Source: Nicotiana tabacum (lineage: Eukaryota; Streptophyta; Magnoliopsida; Solanales; Solanaceae). Taken from it: DNA of 64,000 nt. The notes under the pieces are model-generated. The model had not been told where the DNA came from. It did not search any database and saw only the letters and a program-made list of their open reading frames with translations. The DNA is taken from positions 119,038,698 through 119,102,697 of the forward strand of contig NC_134096.1 of NCBI RefSeq assembly GCF_000715075.1, in the 5' to 3' direction. Both the position numbers and the translations under genes were made by a program. Within the stretch, counting starts at the first letter, position 1. Each line of letters begins with the position of its first letter. Shown here in pieces: positions 1 through 12,074 of the stretch.

Positions 1-86
1 CCAGAGTTCACAGTTATAGAGTGGTACGCTCGGGTAGAGTATGGCACCGGGTGCTGGCCGCGCCTCTTCAGGTTTAGGGCATGACA
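1..86 (+). mobile_element. Possible 3' terminus of an LTR element fused to copia
   Basis: The first 86 bases do not fit the copia reading frame that starts at about 87. They end in GGGCATGACA, which resembles the GGGTCGTGACA terminus of the gypsy LTRs elsewhere in the window. The simplest reading is the last bases of an LTR inserted into the copia pol just upstream of its ITGSN segment. The other end lies outside the window, so the target duplication cannot be tested. A plain deletion junction is the alternative. Confidence 0.4.
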
Positions 87-1057
87 TTACTGGAAGCAAC
101 AAAGGTTTGATTGAAGAAGTCAAACATACTTTACACAGAAGTTTCAAGGTAAAAGATCTAGGAGAGTTGAGGTATGTTTTGGGTATTGAAGTCATGAGGT
201 CTAAGAGTGGTATACTGCTTAATCAAAGAAAGTATACGCTTGAACTGATATTTGATGTAGGTCTGAGTGGGGCTAAGCCAGTGAATACTCTACCAGAAAT
301 GAATGTAAAACTGACAACAGTTGATTATGATGAACATGTGGGATGTACCAGTGATCCCTTATTAACAAATGTGACATCTTATTAGAAGTTAATTGGTAAA
401 TTGTTGTATCTTACTATCACTAGACCTGATATTAGCTTTGCGGTACAAGTATTGAGCTAATTTATGCAGAAGACTAAAGCCTCACATTGGGAAGCTGCAA
501 TGAGGCTGGTTCGATATCTCAAAAAATCACCTGGCCAAGGAATCTTATTAAAGAGCAACTCAAATATGTAACTCACAGCATTTTGTGACTCTGATTGGGC
601 AGCCTGCCCAAACACTAGAAGGTCTGTAACTGGTTATGTGATAAAGGAGATTCCTTAATTTCCTCGAAGTCTGAGAAGCAGCAGACAGTTAGCAGGAGTT
701 TAGCAGAATTTGAGTATCAAAGCATGGCAGCTGCAACATCAGAGGTGATTTAGTTGGAAGGTCTGCTGGCAGAGTTAGGTGTATTAATATCAAGACCTGT
801 GATTTTGTACTGTGACAGTAAAACAACAATACAAATTGCTTCTAATCCTATCTATCATGAAAGGACAAAACACATCAAAATAAACTCCCATTTTGTGAGG
901 GAGAAAATCAAAGAAGGGTTGATACAGACTAAACACATAGGAACTAAGGAGCAACTGGCAGACTTGCTGACAAAAGGATTGGGAACTACAAAACATCAAC
1001 ATCTATTGTCCAAACTTGGAGTGCTCGATGTATTCCACACTCCAGTTTGAGGGGGAG
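87..1057 (+). pseudogene. Ty1/copia pol fragment (RT end and RNase H)
   Basis: The translation shows the C-terminal part of a copia reverse transcriptase (DLGELRYVLGIEV, NQRKYTLELI) and then RNase H (FCDSDWAACP, VILYCDSKTT, the ADLLTKGL tail). It is broken by in-frame stops at 383-385 and at about 457, 568 and 752, and by a frame change near 655, so it is dead. The polypurine run at 1050-1057 is the expected tract before the copia 3' LTR, and that is where the gypsy element inserted. Copia sequence resumes at 22375. The copia lineage was not assigned. Confidence 0.85.
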
Positions 1058-3788
1058 TGTAACGACCCAACTAGTCATTTTGACTGTTAAAACCCTGTTT
1101 CCCTAAATAAAACTCCCCGTATGTACTTTTACTAATTTATGACTTGCAGGGATGGTTGATTCGGGATTTGAAAGTGTTCGGATTGAAATCGGAACACTCA
1201 GTTCCTTGGTTTGGCTTTAAAAGGGGCAACTTTGACTTCGGTCAATATTTTTAGAAAATGACCCTGGAATCAGGATTTGACGGTTCCAATGGGTTCGTAT
1301 GATGATTTTGGACTTGGGCGTATGTTCGAATCGAATTTTGAACAACTCGGGAGCGTTTCAGCGCTTAATAGTGAAAATCAAATATTTAAAGGTTTGAGGT
1401 TCTTTAAAATTGGTTTAGAGTAGGTTTTTGAGTAATTGAGGTCCGTTTAGAATTTCGAGCCTGGGAATAGCTCCGTATGGTAATTTAAGACTTACATGCA
1501 AAATTTTGTATCATTCTGAGTAGTTTAAGTATGTTTCGACGCGTTCGGAGTAAGTTTGAAGAATTTGAAAATTTTAAGTTGAATCAATTTAGTTTGAGGT
1601 ATGATTCTTAGTTTTGATGTTGTTTTACACGTTCCGAGGGTTCAGGCGAGTCCGTTTTATGATTTCAAACTTGTTGGTATGTTCGGGAGGAGGGAGGGCT
1701 CGGATGTTAACCAGAAGAGGCTCGGACCAAGGTTGGATTTTTGAAGAGCAGTTGTTGCACCAGGCTTCTGCTACAACCGCACCTGTGCATAGGCAGCCGC
1801 AGGTGCGAGCTGGCAGAAGCGAGTCCCAAGCCGCAGAAGAGAAGAAAGGGGAGGCTGGCATACGCCGCAAAAGTGAAATTTTGGGCGCACCTGTGAGCGC
1901 GCAGAAGCTGAAATGGGCGCAGAGCGAAGGCCCAAGTCGCAGAAGCGGACTCGCGGAAGCGGTCCTGAGGCTGCAGATGCGGAGCTTGTCCAGGTGAGGG
2001 AATCTCGCACCTGCGAGGCTTTTTTCGCAGGTGTGGAGCGCAGGCGCGGCTAGCCCTCCGCAGGTGCGAAAATGCTGCTGGGCAGAATCGTTTAAAGGGA
2101 GCGAGGCTGAGTCATTTTTAGCCCATATTTCCTCCATTTTTGGGCAATTTTGGAGCTTTTTGAGAGAGGATTTCAACTAGCAACTTGAGGGCAAGTTAAT
2201 TCTACACACTTTGAGTTAAATACATAGATTATGGGTAGATTATAACCTGTAAATCTTGGAAATCAATGGTTTAGATGAAAAACCTAGGTTTTGACAAAAA
2301 CGAGATTTTAACCACGAAAATGGTTATGGAATTGGATGAAAATTGTATATTTGAGTTCTTGAGATTATGGGTAACGTATTCCTCCGAAAATTTCCGGAAT
2401 CCGGGCACGTGGGCCCGAGGTTAATTTTAGGAATTTATCATTTTGGATAGGGCAATTTATTTAATAGTCTAATTTAGAATTTTCGGACATGTATTAATTA
2501 TTTTATATAATATTTGGATAGTTTCGGATTTTTCGGCACCGAATTAGGATTTTTACGCGACATCGTGATCGGAAGTGGGCTTTGAGACAAGGTAAGTCTC
2601 TTGTCTAACCTTGTAAGAGGAAATTTACCCCATATGTGATTTAAATTAATAATTGTTGCTAATTGTGCGGGCTACGTACGCACGAGGTGACGAGAGTCCG
2701 TGCGTAACTACAAATATTGCTAAAGTCCGGGTAGTTTAGGACTCAAATCATGAATTACTTGTGATAATTGTATCCTTATTTAATAAAAGCAATAGAATTA
2801 TGTTGTGAATTGTTAGATAAAAATATTAAAGGATGAAAATCTCATATGCTTGAATTTTCTGTTTAAATTAATTAATTGTTAAAAGGAATTATTCATTCTC
2901 CCGAATTTATCTTGTAATGAATATACTCTCTTTCCGGAGGTACATAAGAAAATGTCATCCTTTCTTGTGAAGCGGGCCGAACGCCTCGGCAGGATAGATA
3001 CATCTATGGATCGTGCCACACGTCCCTCTGCAGTGTACACGAAACTCTGGATCGGGCCGTACGACCTCGACAGAAATCGTGCTTAATAATAATAATAATT
3101 ACACGATACTTGGACAGTTTGTTGCAACTTGTAAATCTATTTGATAAATTAGAAATTTATTAATATTGAATTACAGCTTGTATCTGCTGGTTAAAGAAAC
3201 ATTATTGTTATTCCTATAAATCATGTTGATATAAATATTTCTATTTTTAATATTATTGACCCTTAGTGAGTGTTAAAGTCGACCTCTCATCACTACTTCT
3301 TCAAGATTAGGCTTGATACTTACTAGGTACACGTTGTTTTCATACTCATGCTACACTTGCTGCACATTTTTGTGTAGGTACAAATATTTCTAGCGGCCTT
3401 GTAGGCGCAGATGTGTGGTTAAAAAATGCGGGGACTTAGGAGAGCTACATTCTATATTACGATCTGCAGCCAACAGAGTCTCCTTTAGAGTTATTTATAT
3501 TTTTTCTGTCTAATTTGTATTCCAGAGAGATGTTGTATTTTATTTTACTCCATAGTGAATGCTCATGTACTTGTGACACCAGTTTTTGGGAGTGGTTATG
3601 GGTTGTTTAGTAATTTAGTTGCTAAAATATTTATCACTTACTCTATGAGATCGATCTTTACTATTTAATTGAAGAAATTTCGATTCAAAAATACTAAAAT
3701 GAGTAATTAAGTTAATTAATTATGACTGGCTTGCTTGATAACGGTGTTAGGCACCATCATGACTTTTAATGGATTTTGGGTCGTAACA
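1058..3788 (+). repeat. 5' LTR of the outer LARD-like element
   Basis: This is a 2731-bp LTR. Positions ~1780-2070 hold a cluster of CGCAGGTGCG, CGCAGAAGCG and related GC-rich motifs. Next come CTGGGCAG and a TTTAAA box near 2091, the likely core promoter. An AGGTAAGT splice-donor-like site lies near 2592. Two inverted repeats occur downstream: TACGCACG/CGTGCGTA at 2677-2706 and CTGCAC/GTGTAG at 3360-3377. Long open frames on both strands across the GC-rich cluster come from the repeats and are not genes. Confidence 0.85.
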
Positions 3789-3791
3789 ACA

Positions 3792-3803
3792 TGGTATCAG
3801 AGC
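3792..3803 (+). other. Primer-binding site of the outer gypsy element
   Basis: TGGTATCAGAGC begins three bases after the end of the 5' LTR. This is the standard match to the 3' end of initiator tRNA-Met in plant gypsy elements. Confidence 0.85.
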
Positions 3804-5936
3804 CCTAGGTTCACTTAGGTCTCACGGGTCATGAGCGAATCTAGTAAAGTCTTGCAGATCGGTATGGAAACGTTTGTACTTATCTTCGAGAGGCTACAGG
3901 ACTGTTAGGAGCACTTCCCTTCTTGATTCCTCATCGTGCGAATTGATTCCTTTGAGGCTTATGCCTTTGTTTCCTTCATATTCAATCTTATGCGACGTGA
4001 AACGCTTGTTATAAATTGGGAATCGAGGAAGTTTAATGGTACTATAGATGTGGTGCAGGATGTTTCTCTCTGCGTATTTGATTAGGCTATTGTTGTCGCC
4101 TTGCGGAAGGCCGCTATATCGTTTTAGCTCAGTATCAGTATTACTTAAGGTTTTGAGATTGGGCATTGATTGTTAAGATGATTCATGCATTGCTATCGCA
4201 CAGTGTTGTGTAATGGTAGGATGCTTGTCTATGCGTCGGAGCAGTGAATCACTTGAAATGAGGTTTTACTCAGTGCATGATTCAGAGATTCAGTATTTTA
4301 TTTCAGGCGGAGGAAAGGCAATCGGACTACGAATGCTCAGGTTTGGGTTGATAGGGTAACAAGATTTGGTATTTTCGAGCGTGGTGGGATTTTCATCTGT
4401 GATGTAGTGATGTCGTCCTTGATGGAATGTGTTAAGTTTGTCGGTGTTATGGTCTTCTTCAATTCGCCTTTGGGGCAGAATATTGTGAATGGTGTCAGCG
4501 AAGCGACTGTTAGGGGTCGCAGTGTGTTGTGGTTCAGAATAGAATCGGTGATCCTAATGTTGATTGCTCAAGGAATATGATCTTCAGGGAGGTTTAAAGT
4601 TGGTGGCGATATATTAGTTCAAGTGCTACAGAGATAGATATTGATTTAAGGCAACAACTGGGCAGCGAAGGATGAGGAAGGACATGTGGGAGGTGTCTCA
4701 CAGTGGTTAAACTTCTAGACGGCCAAGTGTGAGAAACAGGAGTCGAGTAGTTGCTTAAAGGAGTGAGTTTGACCAAAGTGGGAGAGTGGTGGAGTAGTAT
4801 ATGGGTTATGTGGTAGGATGACTATACGCCTTGAGAAAAGTTTAGAGTGATTTGGGATTTATGGTGGACAGTGACTGCGTCTACGAACTTAATTTAGAAT
4901 ATTGGCTATTATACGGCGGAGGATTGGATGCAACAGAAAGGAGTTGCTCGATATGAAGAAGGATACAACATGACTTTGGATTGGAATGTATTATCGCACC
5001 TTTAGTTGATGTCCGTGAGGAGTGAACAAACTTGTACAACTGGTGAATGAGCACGGGCTCAGGATGGATTACTGATTTATAGTAATTGCACCCAGTGCAT
5101 CGATGTTGGAAGAATGTCGGCATGTAATTTCCATAGGTGGGTTATCTCCTGTGAGCTGGTTAGCGTTCACGTGGTTGACGAAGCTTCTACGAAGAATTTT
5201 ACTAGCTATCTGGTAAGAGGTCAAGCATGTGAATGTGGCTAGTGATTCAGAGTATTCATGAAATGGTTAATAAGAAGATTTTGAGGAATTTGGCAGGTCG
5301 ATTGTGCGAGGTCATGTCAATGAAGAAGAAGGAATCTTGGTAGGTTCCAGGCTTATGAAATTGTAGCTTCAAGCTAAGTGGGAGAACATCAGAGGTGATT
5401 TGAGCCAAGCATTTGAGGAATGTGTTCTACAATTGGCCTTATCGATTCATGTTCAGGCTTTGGGAAGACTCAGAATTTATGCTTCGTGTAGATGTGATGT
5501 ACAAGGAAGGTGATTCAGTCGGGTGTTTCTTTGAGAGGGCGTTCATGTGCTATCAGAGCCTTGGAGTTTGATCATATTTGGGAACAAGTCAGAGTGGGTG
5601 ACTCTCAACAATGGTCTTAGTGGATTCAAAAATTAAAGTGCGATGCCTAAGGATTTCGAGTTTGTGGTATGGTTAAGTATCGAACTTTTGCAGTAGATTA
5701 TGAAAGGGGCGTGGAGTGTTCTATGTTATCTTTGGTCTGCGGTGTAGCATTGGAGGAATGGGAGAAAATACCTTCGAATTCGTAAAGGAATTATCGGAAT
5801 GGGTGTACCAGTTGAAGATGCAAATATGCACACAAGGAGGGTATGAGATGGTTCGTGGGTTTTGAGACAATGTGGTCTTGTGAAATTGGGTCACTCAGGA
5901 TGAGTGCGGATTTGATTCGTTACATTTGGACGGAGC

Positions 5937-5991
<55 letters not shown>

Positions 5992-5992
5992 T
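5937..5992 (+). repeat. (TTA)n microsatellite
   Basis: About 18 uninterrupted TTA units lie inside the non-coding internal domain. Poly-Leu and poly-Asn open frames across it are artefacts. Confidence 0.95.
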
Positions 5993-7288
5993 CTAAGACA
6001 AGTAGGGAATAAATTGGAAGAAGCGGGGTCGGTTAGTAATGGTCGAATCAGCATGATTATGGCAGTGATCAGTTTCGTTAGCGTGAAGTTATACATGTAG
6101 TTTGGGGTTGTACACTTGGGCTTGAGCGCCACTACCACTTGGTTGATTTAGGAGGTATTTGATTCGAATGGCTTTGTCGTGTAAATGGATCCTGGAAGAG
6201 TTATGGGGGCTTAGATCACGACTTGAGGTTTGTATTTTTCTGTGATTATGGGAATTCAGTCACGTATTGCAATGGTTCTCCTGAAACGAGTAAAGTGAAA
6301 GGTTTCTATATGATGAGGCGTGTATCCTATTAGTGGTTCAGGAGTTATGATGAAATTCTTGAGTTTTCGCGTGTTGGTGAGATAGATGTGGTGAGCGGCA
6401 TGGAATTTGAAAGTTGAGGATCAAGGTTGCAGTTCGGTGTTGATAGGGATGCCACGAGCTCGGACGATCAGGGAATGATTCAAATGTTTAGAGTAAGCTG
6501 GTATTGTCTTTAGCGTCACTGAGATCAGTGTCATGTGTAAGAGGCTTTGTGTACTGATTTGCGAACTTTCGGTTCGCTTTACAACACTGTATGACTGGTG
6601 TTCTGGATGTGCAAACTTTGCTATCTGGTGCGGAAGGTCATGGGAGCGTACCCCACGGGGAGATTGTATAAGTGTGACATGTAGTCATTTGATTGATTAA
6701 AGATTTAAAACCAAGTATGGAGATTGTGGTACTATCGCTTATGTGAGAATTTATGCCTGGAGGGCGCTCGATTTATTTGGTTTTGGAATGTGGAAGTTTG
6801 TTTTAGATTTGGCAGTTGTTCTTGTGTGTCATGGGAAAAAAGGTTATTGTGGATCCTTAAAAGGTTATTAGCCTAGTGCGGTACGATCATAATCGGCTTG
6901 AGGTCCGTGGATGGATCTAAATATGAATGTGGGCTCTATATCATGCTGGATGTGTTCATTTCAGCATAACGTTGTTTTCGTAAAGGTCTTCAGACCTTGG
7001 ATGTTATTTCTGTTGTTTGGCCCTTCCGTGTGGTCTCTATTGTGCCATGTGGATTGTGAGGCGGTTTGATTATTCTCACTCGTATTGAGATCCCGTGTAG
7101 TTTGCGGTGTTATATGAGGAGGATGGCTATCGAGATACAAGTCATTTATTGCACCTTAGTCGTGCTTGAGTTTTGTAGCGTATAGCGCTATCTGATGGTA
7201 TTGTGCACTTGGCGTGCTTGTGGTTGACATTCGGGTACTTCATAGGTGTAAGAGTTTTGGCTTGATGGGTACTTCCCTATTTATTGTC

Positions 7289-7392
7289 ATGTGTGGATCG
7301 GGTGGCACGCCGCTACAGGTATGTTGTTTGGATCGGGTTGCATGCCGCAACGGTATCATGTGTGGATTGGGGTGCACGCCGCAATAGTATGA
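7289..7392 (+). repeat. Three-copy ~35-bp tandem repeat
   Basis: Three diverged units start near 7290, 7322 and 7359. Each has a TGGATYGGG core followed by a GCACGCCGC-type segment. It lies in the non-coding internal domain and has no visible coding role. Confidence 0.7.
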
Positions 7393-8571
7393 TGTTGAGT
7401 ACAGTTCCCCATATCTCTTCTTGCATGTCTTATTTCTCATATTCCGAGAAAAGTTCATAACACCTTTTCGGTTGTTTAAATTGCTACGTGGGTTGAGTAG
7501 TTCTTTCCAGAGTTCGTTTTTCCTTATGTATCACATTCGAGTTTGTGGCTATTTGGCACATGGTGGCATCATATGAGACTTTTGGTAGTGATTGTGGTGA
7601 CTTATTACCGGAACAACTTGTACTGGGTGAGGCAAGATTTTTGGACCTAGGATCAGTGCGAACGGATTTATATGAGGCATGTTAAAGAGCAAATATCGTT
7701 ATTTGGTTCATAATGAGGTAATGGTTTATGTTAGGAGAAGGGACTAAATGATTTGTTGACTGTGCGGTTGGTTATGAATTTCTACACATCTCTTCCGTCG
7801 TGGCAGTACTGAAAGAGTTGGAACAGGACTTATATGTGTCATGAGGTGTGTTGTGAGCATCAATGTAATGACCCAACCGGTCATTTTAACTTTTAGAACT
7901 CCGTTCCCTAAAATAAAATTTTTCGTAGGTGCTTGTAATGATTTATGACTTGCGGGGATGGTTGGTTCGGGATTTGGAAGTGTTTGAGGTGAAACCGGAA
8001 CACTTGGTTCCTTAAGTTGGCCTTAAAATGCTAAGTTTGACTTCGGTCAACATTTTGAGAAAACGACACCGGAATAGAATTTTTATGATTCCAACAGCTC
8101 CGTATGGTGATTTTGGACTTAGGAGCGTGATATGAATTTTATTTGGAAGTTCGTAGTGAAATTAGGCTTAAAATGGCTAAAATAGGAATTTAAAGTTTGA
8201 AAGTTTGACCGGGGGTTGACTTTTTGATATCGGAGTCGGAATCCAATTCCGAAAATTTTCATAGCTCTGTTATGTAATTTATGACTTGTGTGTAAAATTT
8301 GAGGTCAATCGGAGTTGATTTGATAGGTTCCGACATTGAACGTAGAAGTTGAAAACTCTTAGTTTCATTAAGCTTGAATTGGGGTATGATTCATGGTTTT
8401 AGCATTGTTTGATATGATTTAGAGGTTCGACTAAGTTCGTATGATGTTTTAGGACTTGTTGGTATATTTGGTTGAGGTCCCGAGGACCTCGGGTGAGTTT
8501 CAGATGGTTAACGGATCAAAAGTTGGACTTAAAAAGCTGCTATAATTTTCTCTTCTGCTGCATATTCTGGG

Positions 8572-8720
8572 CTGTGATCGAGCCTCAGATCGAGCCTCAG
8601 ATATCGAGCTCCAGATATCGAGCCTCAGATCGAGCCCCAGATATCGAGCCTCAGATCGAGCCCCAGATATCGAGCCCACGATCGAGGCCTGAGTCGAAGC
8701 CAGGGACGAGGCTCAGTATC
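8572..8720 (+). repeat. ATCGAGCC/CAGAT tandem array in U3 (5' LTR)
   Basis: Short alternating units of ATCGAGCCTCAGATC and ATCGAGCCCCAGAT are followed by degenerate ATCGAGG motifs. The same array is longer in the 3' LTR. Low-stop open frames on both strands here are produced by the repeat. Confidence 0.9.
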
Positions 8721-9064
8721 GAAGCCTCAATCGAAGGCAAGGCTCGAGGGCATGATCGAAGATAAGGCTCGAGGGCTAGGATCGAGACCCATGCTCGATG
8801 CCCTGATCGAAGGCTCAAGCTCGATGCTATGATTGAGGCTGTGATCGAAGGCCCAACCTCGATACCCTGATCGAGGCCATGACCGAGGTCCAGGCTCGAG
8901 CCTGTGATCGAAGTCACGATCGAAGGTAAGGCTCGATGGCATGATCGAAGGTATGGATCGAGGGCTAGGATCGAGGCCCAATCCTCGATGCCCTGATCGA
9001 AGGCACATGTTCGATGCCGCGATCGAGGCCCTGTTCGAGGCCCAGTTCCGAACTGCTGGGCAGT

Positions 9065-9072
9065 TATAAAAA
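9065..9072 (+). promoter_or_regulatory. TATA box of the Tekay 5' LTR
   Basis: TATAAAAA follows GCTGGGCAGT and lies immediately downstream of the motif-rich U3. The identical sequence is at 17259-17266 in the 3' LTR. Its position fits a U3/R boundary near 9095. Confidence 0.7.
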
Positions 9073-10835
9073 CAGAGGACATTCGTCCCATTTGCCATTT
9101 TCGGCGAACTTGAGCTTGAGTAGAGGCGACTTTTGGCAGATTTTCAAGGGAAAAACATTGGGGTAAGTGATTCTAACTCGGATTTGATCAATATACAAGA
9201 ATATATCATTGTTTTCACGATTTAATTAGTGTTTTGAGATTGAAATTTGGAAAAGTTTAGAAATCTCATAGAAATGAAATTTTGAGATTTCGGTATCGAT
9301 TCGGAGTCGGATTTGAGTGAAACTGGTATGGTTGGACTCGTAATTGAATGGGTTGTCGGATTTCATAACTTTCGCCGGATTCCGAGATGTGGGCCCCGTG
9401 GGCAAATTTTTAATTAATTTTGGATCTTTTCTTTAAAATATAGTATTTTCTTATAGAATTGATTCCTATAATATTTAGTGATTGTATCGAATTATTTTGG
9501 CTAGATTCGAGCCAGACGGAGTTGGATAATCGTGGAAAAGGCCTTATAGAGGATTAAATTGGAGCAAGAGGAGGTAAGTCTCTTGTCTAATCTTGTGAGG
9601 GGGAAATTACCTCATAGGTGATTAAGATTAAATAATTGTTGCTAATTGTGGGGGGCTACATACGCACGAGGTGATGAGAGTCCGTGCGTAGCTACTATTA
9701 ATGCTAAAGTCCGGGTAATTTAGGACTCAAAGCATGTATTACTTGTGTAAATTGTATTCTTTGATTAATTAATATTAATTGATATATATGAATATATTGT
9801 GAATTGTTTGATAAAGATATTAAAGGATGGAAATCTCATAGGCTTGATTTCTATTTAAATCAATTAATTGTCAAAAGAAATTGTTCTCCTCCAAAATTTA
9901 TCTTATAATAAACATACTGTCCTTCCGGAGGCAAATGAGAAAATGTCCTCCTTTCTTGTGGAGCGGGCCGAACGCCTCGGCAAGATAGATGCATCTATGG
10001 ATCGCGCCGCACGTCCCTCGGCAGTGTACACGACACTCTGGATCGGGCCGTACGTCCTCGGCAGAAATCGTGCTTAATAATAATAATAATTACACGATGC
10101 TTTAATAATTTATTTCAGCTTGTAAAGCTAATTAGTAAATTGGAAAATCTTTAGAATTTAATGAATTATTATTCTTGCTTGTTAAGGAATTAATTGTTAC
10201 TCCTGTAAATGAGATTTAATTGATAAATTGGAATTTATCTGAATTAAAGGAATTTAATTAATATATTGAAAATTAATACATTTGAAGGAATTTGATTATT
10301 TCCGTTGATTAAATAAATTCTGTAAATCACATTGATTTAAATATCCTAGTTTTATTTCAATTGTTATTGACCTATAGTGAGTGTCAAAGTCGGCCATCTC
10401 GTCTCTACCACTTTGAGATTAGGCTTGATACTTACTGGGTACACGTTGTTTACGTACTCATACTACACTTGCTGCACTTTTTGTGCAGGATCTGAGACAG
10501 GTACTAGTGGAGGACCTATCATCACATACCCACGTCATCCAGAGGCATAGTGGTGAGCTGCCTTTCTGAGCCGTTCTGCAGCTACCAGTGTCTCTTCTGA
10601 TATTTATATTTTGTCTATTTTATTTCAGACAGTATTTGGAGTTTTGTATAATCTACTAGATGTTCATTCACTTGTGACACCGGGTCTTGGCACACACATT
10701 GGTAGAAGTTGGTATTTTATTATTTTCTTGGAATAAAAGTTTAATCAATGTATATGCTTAATTTATTGGTTGGCTTGCCTAGCTGTAGTGTTGGGCACCA
10801 TCACGACCTACAGGTGAAATTGGGTCGTGACAACA

Positions 10836-10847
10836 TGGTATCAGAGC
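10836..10847 (+). other. Primer-binding site of the Tekay element
   Basis: TGGTATCAGAGC lies three bases after the LTR end and is complementary to the 3' end of initiator tRNA-Met. Confidence 0.9.
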
Positions 10848-11023
10848 ACTAGGTTCACGTAGGTCTCACAAGTTATGAGCAGACCTAATAGAGTCTTGCG
10901 GATCGGTACGGAGACGTCTGTACTTATCTTCGAGAGGCTATATGGTGTTAGGAAGCTACCTTTCTTCATATTCTATCGTGCAATTGATGTAGTACTAAAT
11001 ATCCTTCTCTTATTCTCTCAAAG

Positions 11024-12074
11024 ATGGTGAGAACACGCTCTAATGATATTCCAGACCAGGGACGAGCTACTTCCCTAGTTGCTAGAGGCCGAGGGAGGGC
11101 TCCAGCCCGTGGTAGAGGGCGAGGACGTCCTAGGACTATTTCGGTTATGCCGCCAGTGGATCCAGTAGAGAATCCCATTATTGAGGAGCAGGGTGAGGTG
11201 CCTGTGGCAGAGCCAGCTCCGGTGGACTTCACATCTGCACCGGGATTTCAGGATGTTATGGGTCGTATACTGCGATTCATGGATAATATGACTCAGGCCG
11301 GTTTATTTCCGGTAGACCCAGCCACATCTCAGGCGGGCGGGGGAGCACAGACCCCTACTGCGCAGGCTCATAGACAGGCATCTGCTGTATATCAGACCCA
11401 GGGTGCATTACCCGTGGGTGGAGTCCAGCCAGTGGCAGCAGCTACACCTGAGCCCAGGCCGGCTGTAGCCGCCGATCCTCAGAAACTATTGGACAGATGG
11501 ACTAGACTACATCCTCTTGTCTTCAGGGGTGAGCGACATGAGGATCCACAGGATTTCATTGATCGTTGCAAGGATAGACTGTACAACATGAGGATATTGG
11601 AATCCCATGGGGTTGATTTCGCTACTTTTCAGCTATAGGGTAGAGCCCGTAGATGGTGGCCGTCTTATGCTCTTGGCAGACCAGCAGATTCTCCTCCCAT
11701 GACTTGGGACAGGTTCACTCGCATCTTTTTGGACATGTATATTCCACCCTCCCAGAGGGAAGAGTTGCGGTTTCAGTTTGAGCAGCTCCAGCAGGGTCAG
11801 ATGTCAGTGACCGATTATGAGGCGAGGTTTTCTAAATTATCTCGACATGCACTAATGATACTCCTTACTGAGGCGGAGAGAGTGCAAAGGTTTGTAGCCG
11901 GTTTACATACTGGTATTCAGGCTACTATGGCTCGAGAGGTTGAGATGGGTACTTCTTATGAGCGAGTTGTGGAGATAGCCTGGAGGATTGAGGGTGTACG
12001 TCAGCGGAGCCGAGAGCAGATTATGAGAGATAAGCGGTTCAGGTACTCTGGAGAGTTCAGAGGTGCTCCGTCCG
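11024..12074 (+). pseudogene. Gag N-terminal and capsid region
   Basis: A basic, Gly/Arg-rich N-terminus (RGRGRAPARGRGRGRP) is followed by a retrotransposon Gag capsid domain: the FRGERHEDPQDFIDRC segment, ARRWWPSYALG after an in-frame TAG at 11636-11638, and then WDRFTRIFLDMYIPPSQRE. It would package element RNA into cytoplasmic particles. The stop splits the capsid domain, and the frame is lost near 12070 in a GGGGGG run. Confidence 0.9.

Larger units (their letters stand above)
3789..7858 (+). other. Non-coding internal domain of the outer element, 5' part
   Basis: About 4.1 kb lies between the primer-binding site and the nested insertion. No frame gives recognisable gag or pol residues, and the open frames are short and scattered. 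The leader after the primer-binding site (GTCTTGCAGATCGG, CTTATCTTCGAGAGGCT) closely matches the leaders of the Tekay element and of the minus-strand LARD, so this end is homologous to coding chromoviruses although the body is not. It also contains a TTA microsatellite and a three-copy ~35-bp repeat. Confidence 0.7.
7864..10832 (+). repeat. 5' LTR of the Tekay element
   Basis: This is a 2969-bp LTR. U3 carries an ATCGAGCC-type array (8572-8720) and further dispersed ATCGAGG/ATCGAAGG motifs up to about 9045. TATAAAAA lies at 9065-9072, so transcription should start near 9095-9100. Downstream are AGGTAAGT at about 9573, an inverted repeat TACGCACG/CGTGCGTA (9661-9690), and the stem CTGCAC/GTGCAG (10472-10488). 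Confidence 0.95.

Noticed and set aside
1625..2176. 183-codon minus-strand open frame, and similar ones at 20220-20596 and 44812-45307
   Set aside because: They lie in the GC-rich CGCAGGTGCG motif cluster of LTR U3 regions. All frames are stop-poor there, the frames occur in every LTR copy, and they show no domain.
5843..6138. Open frames with poly-Leu and poly-Asn
   Set aside because: Translation of the TTA microsatellite in a non-coding internal domain.
8572..8720. CRISPR-like regular repeats
   Set aside because: Units are contiguous and short with no unique spacers, they sit inside a plant LTR, and no cas genes are present.
8651..9098. Open frames rich in Ser/Arg/Pro on both strands (also 16586-17292)
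   Set aside because: Products of the ATCGAGCC/ATCGAAGG array in the Tekay LTR.
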